Assembly: GCA_036362985.1 (NCBI GenBank)
Contig: JAYGXS010000001.1
Span: forward strand, 44,857,944 to 44,921,943
DNA length: 64,000 bases
Direction of reading: 5' to 3'
Source of the DNA: Ligula intestinalis
Lineage: Eukaryota; Platyhelminthes; Cestoda; Diphyllobothriidea; Diphyllobothriidae
In this document: positions 12,926-22,129 of the stretch, piece by piece
Position numbering within the stretch: position 1 is the first letter of the stretch
How the letters are laid out: each line of letters opens with the position of its first letter
Position numbers and translations under genes: made by a program
The notes under the pieces: generated by a model
Database searches by the model: none
Told to the model about the DNA's origin: nothing
Seen by the model: only the letters and a program-made list of their open reading frames with translations

Positions 12926-13040
12926 GTGTGCCTTTGTAGCTCAAATGGTAGAGCGTGGGTCGTACTAAAGCCTTCCCTGTTTATATGGTTTCGAATGCCA
13001 CCTAGACCACGAAGATTTCACATTTGGGTCAATTGAAGAG
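12926..13040 (+). mobile_element. tRNA-derived SINE, copy 3 (best preserved)
   Basis: It reads GTGCCTTTGTAGCTCAAATG, then GTAGAGC, giving a D-arm that can pair (GCTC / GAGC) and a good A box. The B box is GGTTTCGAATGCC, then CACCTAGACCACG, then the family tail TTTCACATTTGGGTCAATTG. The anticodon stem pairs poorly and there is no matching acceptor stem, so it is a SINE head and not a functional tRNA gene. Confidence 0.7.
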
Positions 13041-13724
13041 CTTCGATACCTTCTGTGATAACGACTTTCGCCATTGGTGTCGCAATCTGAACATCGTTGG
13101 GCCCGTTTTTTGTCTCCTTGATATGGTGTGCTTTCATCTTGAGAATTCATTAACGAAGCCAAGTTAGTCCAGCAACCAGTACAGTCGTGACCTGTCAGTT
13201 TTAGGCGCTTCTCAACTTCAATACCATTCAAAAACAAAATAAAGTAATCTTAGATGCTAAGAAAATTTTAATCGGCCAGTCTTTCTCACGCTAACTTCTT
13301 ATTCCAGTAAGTACCCCTGTACCTAATTTTGCCTCCCACACTTGGCATTCGAACTTTGTGTGGGTTATAGCTTTCTGGTGCTGGCCAACAGTTACGGCAC
13401 CATCGGTGCACCGTGTGTCTCACGATGCACGGTGCCCCTTCCAACTAGCGCACATGTTTACTTGAAAACTGCAGATGAACAGGCGACCAAACGGAACTCC
13501 TGTTTATACAAACACACTCAACATATACATCGTTATGTGTCAAGAATACGTTTCATACAGAAGAGGTCAATTCTATGATAGAGCCAAGAGGGCTGGCCTT
13601 GTCGACTTATAAAGGGACCTGCTGTCGAAAACTGTTTAACGGGCAAAAGGACACCTATAAGTGGCTCTTGCAGGCTGCAAGTCAAAGCTGTTAAAAGCAC
13701 ATATTATTAATTCATAGATAATTC
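13041..13724. other. No gene seen
   Basis: Short unrecognised frames only. Confidence 0.45.
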
Positions 13725-14060
13725 AGAAGAGTATTTGGCGAGCATACGTTGCTTTCGATAAATTCTCCTCGGGTCATTACAACTATATGGGGATGGGATA
13801 GAAGGTAACCTGCGGGCAAGTTTGTTCATAATTGCAGGCAAATGATTCATGGAACTAAGGAAGGTAGAGTTGGGGTTTGATGATATTCGGCTGATTACGA
13901 GGCAATGAGGCTTTGTTAAATCCGGACAGGAGAGGGGTGGAAGGGAGAGAAGGTGCGGAAGTATGCAGACAGTTATGTAATTGTTGGCCACACCAAGCTC
14001 GGAGCTTGCAGGAGGTTCTTTTGCGCGCACAAAACCGGCTTCCTCAATCAGATCACCGAC
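13725..14060 (-). mobile_element. Penelope-like element 3' end, degraded
   Basis: One minus frame reads RKPVLCAQKNLLQAPSLVWP, matching the C-terminal part of the copy at 26,963-27,424 (RRPILCAQKNFVAAPQ). It is followed by a 3' UTR with the hammerhead-like block at 13,732-13,785. It is 5' truncated and frameshifted. Confidence 0.7.
13732..13785 (-). ncRNA. Hammerhead ribozyme, probably inactive copy
   Basis: Minus strand: the core reads CCGAGGA instead of CTGANGA. The stem II block GAATTTATC, then GAA, then stem III AGCA / TGCT (perfectly paired), then C and GCC are all kept. The core change should abolish or cripple cleavage. Confidence 0.5.
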
Positions 14061-15877
14061 CCAGTGGTGCTGATGCTTCTGACTTCATTTTCGTTCAGCC
14101 ATGCCAGCTGAGGTTTCTGTATTCTGTCAGATAATTAATCACCCGTCTTGTTCGATGGAAGATTTATATCGAGCTAGAACGTACCCAGACTTTTTAGTTC
14201 TAGTCTAGTTGGAATTTGTGAATTAAAGAATCGTGTTACGCGTATTTTTGCGAGCGAAAAGGGCAAGATTTTAGGGCCAACCAGTAACCAATTATGTGCC
14301 AACCTTAAAGTAACCGCACTAATCGAAGTTCGATGCAAATTTCATTGCTATCAGGGTTAATTTAATATTGAGTATGCTCGCTTGCGAATTCTACTGGAAA
14401 ACACTGACTTAGTCGTTCCCGAAATGGTTGCGGATCCTCGAACGCTCCTAGTAGTAAGCGCTTCCGTAGCAGAAATTTGCTTTTTGGATGTATTCGGTAT
14501 TAATGCAGGCAGTAAATTGTTTAAAAATGGGAGGCTGCTTCACAAGCCCTGCTTTTCGTGGTTCGTGCTCCGTTCTGCGTCTAAATTAGGTCAGCTGTCG
14601 TCTGTGATTCCAACACATTGTGCTTTGTGCAGCACCCATCACTCAGTAACTGCTTCATTTGGTGGAGTAAAAAGATGATAGACAGTTACGCCTGGCAAGA
14701 CGCAGTAGGTCAATAATGCAGGATTTCATAAATCAAAAGTCCATGAAACGGAATTCGTGGGATGATCTTTGAGGTGACCGGGAGAGTACGAGCAGCTCAG
14801 AAGGTGATGGAAGCACCTAATCAGCTAACCCGAGAACCTATCAAGAAGTGTTTAGACTAATACGGTTAATTCTAACAGCTATGATCGTCTAGGGCCGCTT
14901 CCTTAGGAGGAGCGAAGTCTTGGAAAAGCCAGATTGGTTGGAACAATGTATTTTGTACAGAAGGGTCGGTGAATAGTTAGAAGGAACTTGCCACTCAGTC
15001 TGGCATGGCGCTGGACCGTGAGGGCCGTGTGAGAGCGCGGGGTTGTCACAGAGGCCAACAACACTGTCTGCGTCCGCTCCCGATCGGGACGAATTCTGGT
15101 GTGTCCGTCAATGCGGGAATCGTCACAAGAGCCCCGAGTGGACTTTGTGTGAGCCAGCCTTAGGACGATTGTTTGCCCAACCAGTCTGGAGTGCGTCGCG
15201 TCGCAATTGCACATGGGCCATTGCGATGGATCGAGTGCGACTGGGTGACCGAGATTGCCACTATGTGTCCTCGTCTGTGGCGTCTCGCCTTAGGAGAAGG
15301 TGGGCTGCAGGAGCAATACAAACTAGTCGTTGATGCTGTGTCGTACGCTTGAGTTGTGGACTTACGCCGACTGCAGCCAATCGCTGACGATTAATTTGTC
15401 GACTGTCGTAATGGTGTCACACGGGGCACAAGCAGTCGGCTAGCAAGGAGTATTCGGCCGTTGTCACCAAGTCAAATAGGCCGCACTTCTCATTCCTACT
15501 CGACGGATTTCTTGAAGATTGGCTCAGCCAATGGTGATGCGCAGCCGTATTGTGCCCCGTTTAGATAGGGGTTTTTGTCTAGTTAGTCACAGTTTTGCAG
15601 GCCCATTCTCCATTCCCCGATCGTGTGTGGCGCGCACAAACGGGCTGATTATACTCATCAGCCCTTGTGTCCACTCTCATCTTTTGGCTTCGATATTTTG
15701 TTTTTCAAACTGGTTTCCTCTGCATATTAAGTGAACCACGGAAAACAACGCCAACTGAGGCAGCTAACAAGTAAAATATTTCGAATTTTTAGTCCCAAAT
15801 GTGGACAAAAAGCAAGCACTTAGCCAATACAGGCAAATCGACTTAGTTGCACTGCACCAGACCCTATGGACAACTTC
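14061..15877. other. No recognised gene; GC-richer patch
   Basis: GC rises at about 14,880-15,480, where 96-103-codon frames run on both strands. I do not recognise either translation. Local composition makes long frames likely by chance. Confidence 0.4.
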
Positions 15878-16050
15878 AGCTATTTATTGCCGCGGCAGTG
15901 GGTCCTTTGGCTTCATTACCTGACGCCTTATGGTTGCCTCCGGCCTGTATGCGACCCAAACTCCAAGTGATGCGAGAAGGTGGCCAACGGCCTCCGAGAA
16001 GTGTTTGACTTATAGAATCACTCGCTAACACTTGAGATCGATACGATTTT
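15878..16050 (+). repeat. Inverted-repeat arm flanking a PLE RT fragment (left)
   Basis: This block (CTTATGGTTGCCTCCGGCC ... GATCGATA) is an inverted copy of 17,105-17,300. The two arms flank the minus-strand PLE RT remnant. Inverted terminal copies are typical of PLE insertions, so this may be the element's own terminal region. Confidence 0.6.
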
Positions 16051-16990
16051 AATGCTTATCTCCTTTGTGCCTGCACCGGTTGGCAAAGTTGAGCGGGTAT
16101 CCATTTACCAGAAACAGCTATCGCAGATATTGTATTTCGGCAACTTTGTCTTCCGGTTCACTGCAATGCGTTCGAACATGCCAATAAAGCGTCTTTACGG
16201 AGCTTCGTTTGTGGCTCATTGGATAGTTGCTGTCGAATTTCAGTACTTGCATCGTGTTTGTCGCCTTCCTGAACACTTTGGTCACCAATTTTTGCGGCAG
16301 ACGAGGACATCAAGGAAGGCCAGCTGATTGTTTTACTCTTCCCCTATCTTAAATTTTATATCCGGGTATACGCTGTTGAGACGTTCTTTGAACGTGAGCA
16401 CTTGATTCCGTTCGATGACGACCAAGGTATCATTCACATGCCGAGCCCAGAACGTCGGTCTATGGTATTGGAAGACCAGCAGCTCTAACTATTGTAAGCC
16501 CGCCTCGACTTTGATTCCCGAAATCGGGGAACCTATTGGTGTTCCCTTTATCTGCTCGTAGATTGTTCCGTCGACCCTGAAGTAAGACCCGAGACAGAAC
16601 TTCAGGAGTTGTATGTTTTGGACATGTCCGAGGCAATTCTCCGTCCCATCGTATTTGCTTCGTAGGACCAGTTTGACGGTCTCGACTGCATAATCTTGGG
16701 GCTAGAAGTAAAATGGACATGACATCAAAGGATGCGATAATATCATTTGGTAGGATACTTACCTCTTTAAGGTACAACAAGAACTCTGTTGATGAACGGA
16801 CCGTGTTGTCCGAATTAGTGGTCAGAAATTTGAGATACCAAGACAGCCACTTTGCCAGTTCGTACTTTAGCGTCCCTTTCGGTGGAACGATGGGTCGGAG
16901 CGGAGCGCCCTCTTTATGCACCAGTGAGAGGTCATAGAAGCGGGCCAAGGCAGTTTCTTATGCTATCACCATGCGTCGGTCAGAGGATAA
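16051..16990 (-). mobile_element. Penelope-like reverse transcriptase, degraded
   Basis: The minus strand reads ARFYDLSLVHKEGAPLRPIV, then SFDVMS, then after frameshifts FWARHVNDTLVVIE, followed by DVLVCRKNW. These are the finger, palm and thumb segments of PLE reverse transcriptases (compare ARFYGLPKVHK, and YVDDT at the catalytic site). The catalytic YVDD is HVND here (16,426-16,440), losing the first of the two palm aspartates, and several stops interrupt the frame. The best open stretch is 16,460-16,948 (162 codons). The C-terminal GIY-YIG part is absent, cut off where the inverted arm begins near 16,050. Inactive. Confidence 0.8.
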
Positions 16991-17104
16991 TATTTCACCC
17001 GAGTTCTCTAATGCCAACAGTTCATATCAAGTTCGAGTGTCAGTCTTTTGAGGGGGAAAATGGGGAATGGCTTCGCGGTCAACTCCGTCCACCGCTGCAT
17101 AAGC

Positions 17105-17300
17105 AAACGAGCTGAGTACTAGAATCATATCGATCTCAAATTTTAGCGAACGATTCTGTACGTCAAACACGTCTCGGAGAACGTTGGCCGCCTTCTCGCA
17201 CCACTTGGAGTTATAGTCGCACACGGGCCGGAGGCAACCATAAGACGTCACATCATGCAACCATAAGACCCATTGCCACGGCAAGAAATGTCTGAAGTCG
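17105..17300 (-). repeat. Inverted-repeat arm flanking a PLE RT fragment (right)
   Basis: Reverse complement of the 15,878-16,050 block. It lies inside a 119-codon minus frame (17,027-17,386) whose translation I do not recognise. It sits 5' of the RT remnant, where a PLE terminal repeat would be expected. Confidence 0.6.
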
Positions 17301-17762
17301 TCTATAGGATCTGGTGCAGCGCACCTACGTTGGAAAAACTGAAAGACTTCTGAAGACGCGGTAGCAGTGCGGAGAATTGATGCCATTTCTCAAGTTGCGG
17401 CTCATTCGGCGACATCCGATCACACATTCAAGGTTGCTGAGGTCAACATTTTCGCGAGAGGTAACAATTGTGTGAGTCGCTTATTAGTTGATTCATGGTT
17501 CACGGGCCCTCAGTCTATCAACAAGTGCAGCCTAATCCATATTCGGTGTTGGGGTTCAATTTGACCAAAGGAAGTCGCCACTTGGGGAACACACAGGTCA
17601 ACGCGTCGTTTAACGTCAGCGCCAGGGAGGCAATGGTCCAACAATCATCACGTCCAATTCCATAAGGTGTGATGAAAATTGCACAGGTTATGGCCCGCAC
17701 ACTGGCCATTCACGCAATTCACGCACATCGCACGATTATCCTAGATAAAGGAGTCGGCAACA
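17301..17762. other. No gene seen
   Basis: Nothing recognised. Confidence 0.4.
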
Positions 17763-18322
17763 GTAGCTTATGTAGGCCCACTCATTAATCCCTACTCCCT
17801 GCAAGTTTTCCTATGAAAACGGTGGTTATAAGGTTTGTGGGTGAGGAATTAGGACACACAGTGGAATATGCTTGAATAAATGCCAAATGCATTTTTATTT
17901 TACTGCATTTAGAAGTGTTGTTGATTTATATCTGTAGATTTTCCTAATCTGTATTAAAGTCTAAATTATTGCGGAAAAACCCGATTATCAAATTGCAGGT
18001 TTCTCGAATTTCCCGAACAATTGAAATGGCGGTTAGGAGGTCGTCTACTTCAACTTGCCTGAGGTCCAGCTTACCGTTCTGGGTTTAGATTACTAAAGTC
18101 CGCGGCACAAAGTGCCGCGCACACCTTTACTTTACATGCGGAACAACCTGTTCCCAGCGGCTGCGGGAAGCAAATTTGACTACATTTTTTCACTTTACGC
18201 TTACTTCTAACAATTTCCTTCCCTGCCTATCCTATTTCCTTGCCCACAAAACTCTCTAATCACCGTTTTTGCAGGACAAAATGCTGGGACTAGGGTTGTA
18301 TGAGTGGGCTTGCATAAGCTAC
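17763..18322. mobile_element. Long-TIR MITE-like element, copy 2
   Basis: 560 bp. The ends are imperfect inverted repeats (GTAGCTTATGTAGGCCCACT at the left; the right end reads AGTGGGCTTGCATAAGCTAC). The interior aligns along its length with copy 1, including AAATGGCGGTTAGGAGG and GAGGTCCAGCTTACCGTTCT. No coding capacity. Confidence 0.75.
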
Positions 18323-18416
18323 TTTTTCCAAGGAGTCTATCAGTACTAAAGTGACTGTATCCTATAAATACTGCAACTCCGTGTGCATTAATTGCCCGTT
18401 TCTACTACTGCCTCCG

Positions 18417-18450
18417 CTGAAGGATCTGCGACGGACTTCGAAACGTCAGG
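18417..18450 (+). repeat. PLE terminal hairpin fragment (hammerhead-like)
   Basis: CTGAAGGATCTGCGACGG, then ACTTCGAAACGTCAGG. It matches the terminal hairpin of the PLE at 20 kb, including the CGAAACGTCAGG tail that follows it there. The layout CTGA.G ... hairpin ... GAAAC is hammerhead-like but not canonical. Confidence 0.4.
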
Positions 18451-19967
18451 CGAATAGAAATCTTGTCCCAGCAATCCCACCTACTCCATCGTAGCAATGA
18501 CCTTTTCTTTAAATTCTCACACAAGGCAGATGAAAACACAAAAAGGAGAAAAAAGTCCAAAAAATTAAAATGGTTTAGCAGCCGCACCTATGTGTATGCT
18601 TGCTTGCCTGACTTTGCAGACTCGGGCCGGAAGCCATAGACTAAAGCAGTGGAAACAAACACACATTTAGTGTGTTTGGAGCCACAATAACGGTTGTTCG
18701 CAAATGTTTTCACTCGAAGGGGGGTCGCGCGCCTTAGCAACGAGAACACAACCTAGGCTACACTTAAAACACACCAATTTACCGGTTTAGGGTGCATCAT
18801 TTCGAGGTCCATTCCCCAACGCACTTCCTGTAATTTTTTTATTCACACGATTTTACTTCTCTGTAAATATGACCTCTTTGTCCGTATCCACCTTGAGGCA
18901 ATAATTTACTTCAGAAACCGCGAGTTACCACTAAATTTTCCATGCATGCAGTGGTCTTTGCGTCAGTTAGTGCAATTTCAGAGACAACTACAAACAGAAC
19001 TATGCTGGGTTATATCGGCTTTGTCACTTTCACAAAATAGAAGGGTCACTGTGTGCATAATTTTTTTTGGATCATTTAAATAACCATGAAAGAATCCGTA
19101 AAAGTAGACATAAATGACTGCAATGTCGAAATTTCGGATTCAAGGTTGAATAAGCCACAAGTAATTTTTACGTCTCAAATGTTATGCTCCCAAGCAGAAA
19201 ATATGTCTTCAAGAAATCTAACCTCAGTTTGAAGAATTACTTCGCCAGCCATCCAACTTAAAATTGACGTCAGAAAAACGGTACGGGAATAGAAAGCGTA
19301 CTTCGAACATTTTTCGTTATTTAGACGTTACCATCAAGAAGATAGCTTCTTTACTGTGGAATACCTATAAAAGAATCCCGCTTCTTTGGTATTTTGCCTT
19401 GACCTCATCCTGGTATTTATAATCCACATGAACCATATACCTGTCCGACTGTTGGTACCCAATGTACCAACATGGACTAGAAAGAGAGCACTATCGACCA
19501 CATAGAAAGTGTACTCAAAACCAACAAGTCATTCTCACTGAACGATTGCGTGTATTCATAGCATCTCGTTCAAATTGGCTGTGTCTTGTCCAGTCCGCTT
19601 GGAGCGAAAGCTCTAGCAGAGTCGAGCAACTTCTCGCAGACATGGGCCAATCAGATTCCACGAAAGCTAGGACGGAATTCTGCCGAGTGCTCGTTCATGA
19701 CATGCAGCGTGAAGGACGCATACACATTCCTTTCTGAGACTCATTCATCGTAGGAATGGGGGCATTACCGAAAATTTAGAGGTAGAGAGCCACAGTCAGT
19801 CACTAATTATTCCGGCTCCTACAAGAAGCCAGAGCTGTTTGGCAAAGAAAGAACCACTTTTGAAACGACTATAGATGGACGGTGAATACTTCCGACACAT
19901 CAGGCCCATAGGCTTGTGGGATACTATGTGGTCCAGCCAGATAATAGGCGATAGAACTTATCCCAAC
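18451..19967. other. No recognised gene
   Basis: It contains a 91-codon frame at 19,462-19,737 (+) that I do not recognise. Otherwise AT-rich. Confidence 0.4.
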
Positions 19968-20026
19968 ATATATAAGCTACGAAGAAGAAGATGCGATCAC
20001 TGGAACAAGGACTTTATTTTCCTGAC

Positions 20027-20146
20027 GTTTCGGATTCCGTCGGGAATCCTTAGTCATAGGTAATCGTAAACAGGTCTGAGACATGCGCATGTCTCAGATC
20101 TGTTTACGATTACCTATGACTAAGGATTCCCGACGGAATCCGAAAC
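20027..20146. repeat. 120-bp near-perfect palindrome
   Basis: Two 60-bp arms meet between 20,086 and 20,087 with one mismatch (AGGTCT against AGATCT). It is formed by the inverted and direct PLE terminal repeats touching. It directly borders the assembly gap. Confidence 0.9.
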
Positions 20147-20292
20147 NNNNNNNNNNNNNNNNNNNNNNNNNNNNNNNNNNNNNNNNNNNNNNNNNNNNNN
20201 NNNNNNNNNNNNNNNNNNNNNNNNNNNNNNNNNNNNNNNNNNNNNNTTCGGAACTGCTGCCTGGAACTCGTATATTCTCCTCTATTGGCAAT
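20087..20292 (+). repeat. PLE terminal repeat, left direct copy (contains gap)
   Basis: 60 bp before the gap and 46 bp after it match the right copy (20,486-20,634) in order. The right copy has 43 bp between those parts, so the 100 Ns most likely stand for about 43 bp. Confidence 0.7.
20147..20246. other. Assembly gap (100 N)
   Basis: Exactly 100 Ns, a conventional placeholder for unknown length. It sits next to a long palindrome, which commonly breaks assemblies. Confidence 0.95.
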
Positions 20293-20485
20293 CGCTTTGG
20301 GCGCGATGCGCTCAGGTCGGCTCGTCGGTGGGAAACTTTTGCCCTTCGAGAGTCATCTACTTATGCGCAGATCAGATTCCTGCACAGGTGTCTCGATAAT
20401 AATGTGCTACCGAAGTGTGTTTCTAAAAGACCTCCGGTTAATACAGAGTTAGCGAGACGCAAAGTATTCAAGACCCCCTATCTGC
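20293..20485 (+). pseudogene. PLE N-terminal coding fragment
   Basis: The open frame reads RFGRDALRSARRWETFALRE, then QIRFLHRCLDNNVLPKCV. The ARR...FL..C....+.PK pattern resembles the N-terminal region found upstream of the reverse transcriptase in Penelope-like proteins. It sits exactly between the two direct terminal repeats, where the ORF should begin. Everything downstream of about 60 residues is deleted. The family match is by memory of the pattern, so moderate confidence. Confidence 0.5.
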
Positions 20486-20634
20486 GCATGTCTCAGACCT
20501 GTTTACGATTACCTATGACTAAGGATTCCCGACGGAATCCGAAACGTCAGAAAAATAAAGTCCTTGTTCCAGTGATCGCATCTTCTTCTTCGGAACTGCT
20601 GCCTGGAACTCGTATATTCTCCTCTATTGGCAAT
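20486..20634 (+). repeat. PLE terminal repeat, right direct copy
   Basis: 149 bp starting GCATGTCTCAGACCTG and ending TCTATTGGCAAT. It contains the GGATTCC-CGAC-GGAATCC hairpin followed by GAAACGTCAG. The target-site duplication follows directly. Confidence 0.75.
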
Positions 20635-20644
20635 ATATAAGCTA

Positions 20645-21208
20645 GTTGAATAGAATAAGGCGTGGAAGGCCATTGTGTCAGGGAGATTTTACTAAGGTAG
20701 GAACAAGCGTAGTATGTAAGCAATAGGAAAGTGACTTCCAGACGAGTGCATGCCAGCCATGAAGAGCCGGAGTCCAGAGAGTCTGCGATCGAACCGTGAT
20801 TCGTCGGCTCTGGAAGTGACTGAGCGTAAACATCGCACCCGCATCTCGAGCACTGGTCTCGCCTTGAGAGTTGATTGGCTAGTGAGGCTAGACCGCCTAG
20901 AGAAAGCCAGACAGGAGTGACATTGAACAGAGGCCTTGACCATGGTGCCTTGCGGACGCGTGGTGGTCACGCCAGATATGAGCTAGTCCGCGTGGTGTCC
21001 GAGGAAAGCATGACTAAGAAAGGGGGTCGCTACAGGCTCGTTTATCCATGCGGGGGATACCCTGCCTCATGCAATGTCGACCAAAGTTCTTAAATGTGCT
21101 TTCGTTTCGAACAAATTACTTAAGTAGGGGTGTAATATCGATTGTAGTGCAACTGAATCGATTGTACATTGAAACCTGTGGCACCGCGCATGCTTACCAC
21201 ATAGACGA
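20645..21208. other. No gene seen
   Basis: Nothing recognised. A 92-codon minus frame at 20,692-20,970 has no family match that I know. Confidence 0.4.
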
Positions 21209-21505
21209 ATGGCCGGTCCACCAAACAACCGAACGGATGGAGAAGTAGTACACTATAAAGACAATAAATGGCAATTCATACCTCCCTCGGTCTTCACAAT
21301 TCCGTCCTATGATGTTCCAAGGACCTTTAAACCCCGGCGTTTTATCGAGCGTGTAGTGGCGAACGTGAGACTCCAAAAGCCCCGAAACATAGGTAATAAA
21401 AACTCAGTCTCGATTCGTCACTGCATCTTGAATCATGTGAAGGAGTCGCAGCGGGACAAACAGTTGCACTTCAGTTCAGCTGAATTCAAATTTACTTTCA
21501 CTTGA
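21209..21505 (+). CDS. Unassigned 98-codon frame just upstream of an EF-hand pseudogene
   Basis: Starts at an ATG (GACGAATGG context) and reads MAGPPNNRTDGEVVHYKDNK and on to a TGA at 21,503-21,505. I do not recognise a family. It may be the N-terminal part of the EF-hand gene that follows in another frame. A pyrimidine-rich acceptor-like TTTACTTTCACTTGACAG ends near 21,509, so a splice into the next segment is possible. Confidence 0.3.
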   Translation: MAGPPNNRTDGEVVHYKDNKWQFIPPSVFTIPSYDVPRTFKPRRFIERVVANVRLQKPRNIGNKNSVSIRHCILNHVKESQRDKQLHFSSAEFKFTFT

Positions 21506-22127
21506 CAGGCTATGAAGTAAGAAATCTGACGATGCTGGAATTCAAGCCTTTCTTATATGCCAATCTGGGCCTAACCCATACAGTGGCTCTAGATGGATGG
21601 TGTAGGGCAGCACTATTGAAGCGTGAAGGCAAAGGGAAAAAGGTTGACATTCAACCACACGAGTTTGTTTCTCTTTTGTCAGTCCTCCTCAGGGGAAACT
21701 TCCTGGAGCAAGCCACGCTTGCTTTTACTATTATGGATATTGACGGCGATGATTACCTCCGGGTCAACATGGAATTCGCCGTCCTCCTACAAAATTTTCG
21801 ACTACCGTATTGCAGCCTCAAATTATGACGTGGATCCTACTGAACCCTATCGGGATGCAATTCAATATTAAGTCAGGAAAACCGGGGCGTTGATGGACCA
21901 AGCCCTCTCAGTCACTGCCTTCATCGAGGTATGTTCCAAGGAACCCTGGCTTGTAGAGGCCTTACTGCCATGGTTGCCTTGCGATCTAGATAACTCCGCA
22001 TTTCAATGCCTCGTTTCACGAAATGTCCAACTGCCCACTCTTGAAGTGCCACCTAGATTTTCGAAAATCGATCTGCGCAAAATGGTCTTCCGTTCTGGGC
22101 TGCGGAAGTTTCGTTCAGGCTACTTTT
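21506..22127 (+). pseudogene. Calaxin/EFCAB1-like EF-hand protein, broken
   Basis: Three pieces follow in order. The first (to about 21,800) reads EFVSLLSVLLRGNFLEQATL, then FTIMDIDGDDYLRVNMEF. This aligns with the calaxin segment 'W..GLSLFLRGSLEEK...FE.FDLNGDG.I...E'. A +1 shift near 21,790 moves to YDVDPTEPYRDAIQY (calaxin: EDPDEGIKDLVEI), then an in-frame TAA, then in the same frame SVTAFIEVCSKEPWLVEALL and PWLPC (calaxin: SFADYELAVREETLLLEAFG, then PCLP). The second loop DIDGDDYLRVNM has Met where the calcium-binding Glu is expected. Calaxin-type proteins are ciliary/flagellar dynein-associated calcium sensors. The frameshift, stop and apparent lack of introns suggest a processed pseudogene, or a gene with assembly errors. 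Confidence 0.5.
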
Positions 22128-22129
22128 AG

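Larger units (their letters stand above)
19980..20634 (+). mobile_element. Truncated Penelope-like element with inverted and direct terminal repeats
   Basis: The order is: 12-bp target-site duplication ATATATAAGCTA (19,968-19,979); an inverted partial terminal repeat (19,980-20,086); a direct terminal repeat (20,087-20,292, broken by the N gap); an N-terminal coding piece (20,293-20,485); a second direct terminal repeat (20,486-20,634). The duplication recurs at 20,633-20,644, overlapping the last two bases of the repeat. The terminal repeat is 149 bp and carries a 7-bp hairpin (GGATTCC / GGAATCC). The exact duplication shows the whole composite, inverted arm included, went in as one insertion. 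No reverse transcriptase or nuclease is left. Confidence 0.75.

Noticed and set aside
12926..13010. Functional tRNA gene
   Set aside because: D arm and B box are good, but the anticodon stem and acceptor stem do not pair and the same tail follows in three copies, which fits a SINE.
14903..15333. Overlapping 103- and 96-codon frames as genes
   Set aside because: Both strands are open in the same GC-rich block, and neither translation resembles a known family.
20027..20146. Palindrome purely an assembly artefact of the gap
   Set aside because: An exact 12-bp target duplication brackets the whole structure and the inverted arm lacks the end of the repeat, as in the other PLE insertion. An artefact would not create that duplication.
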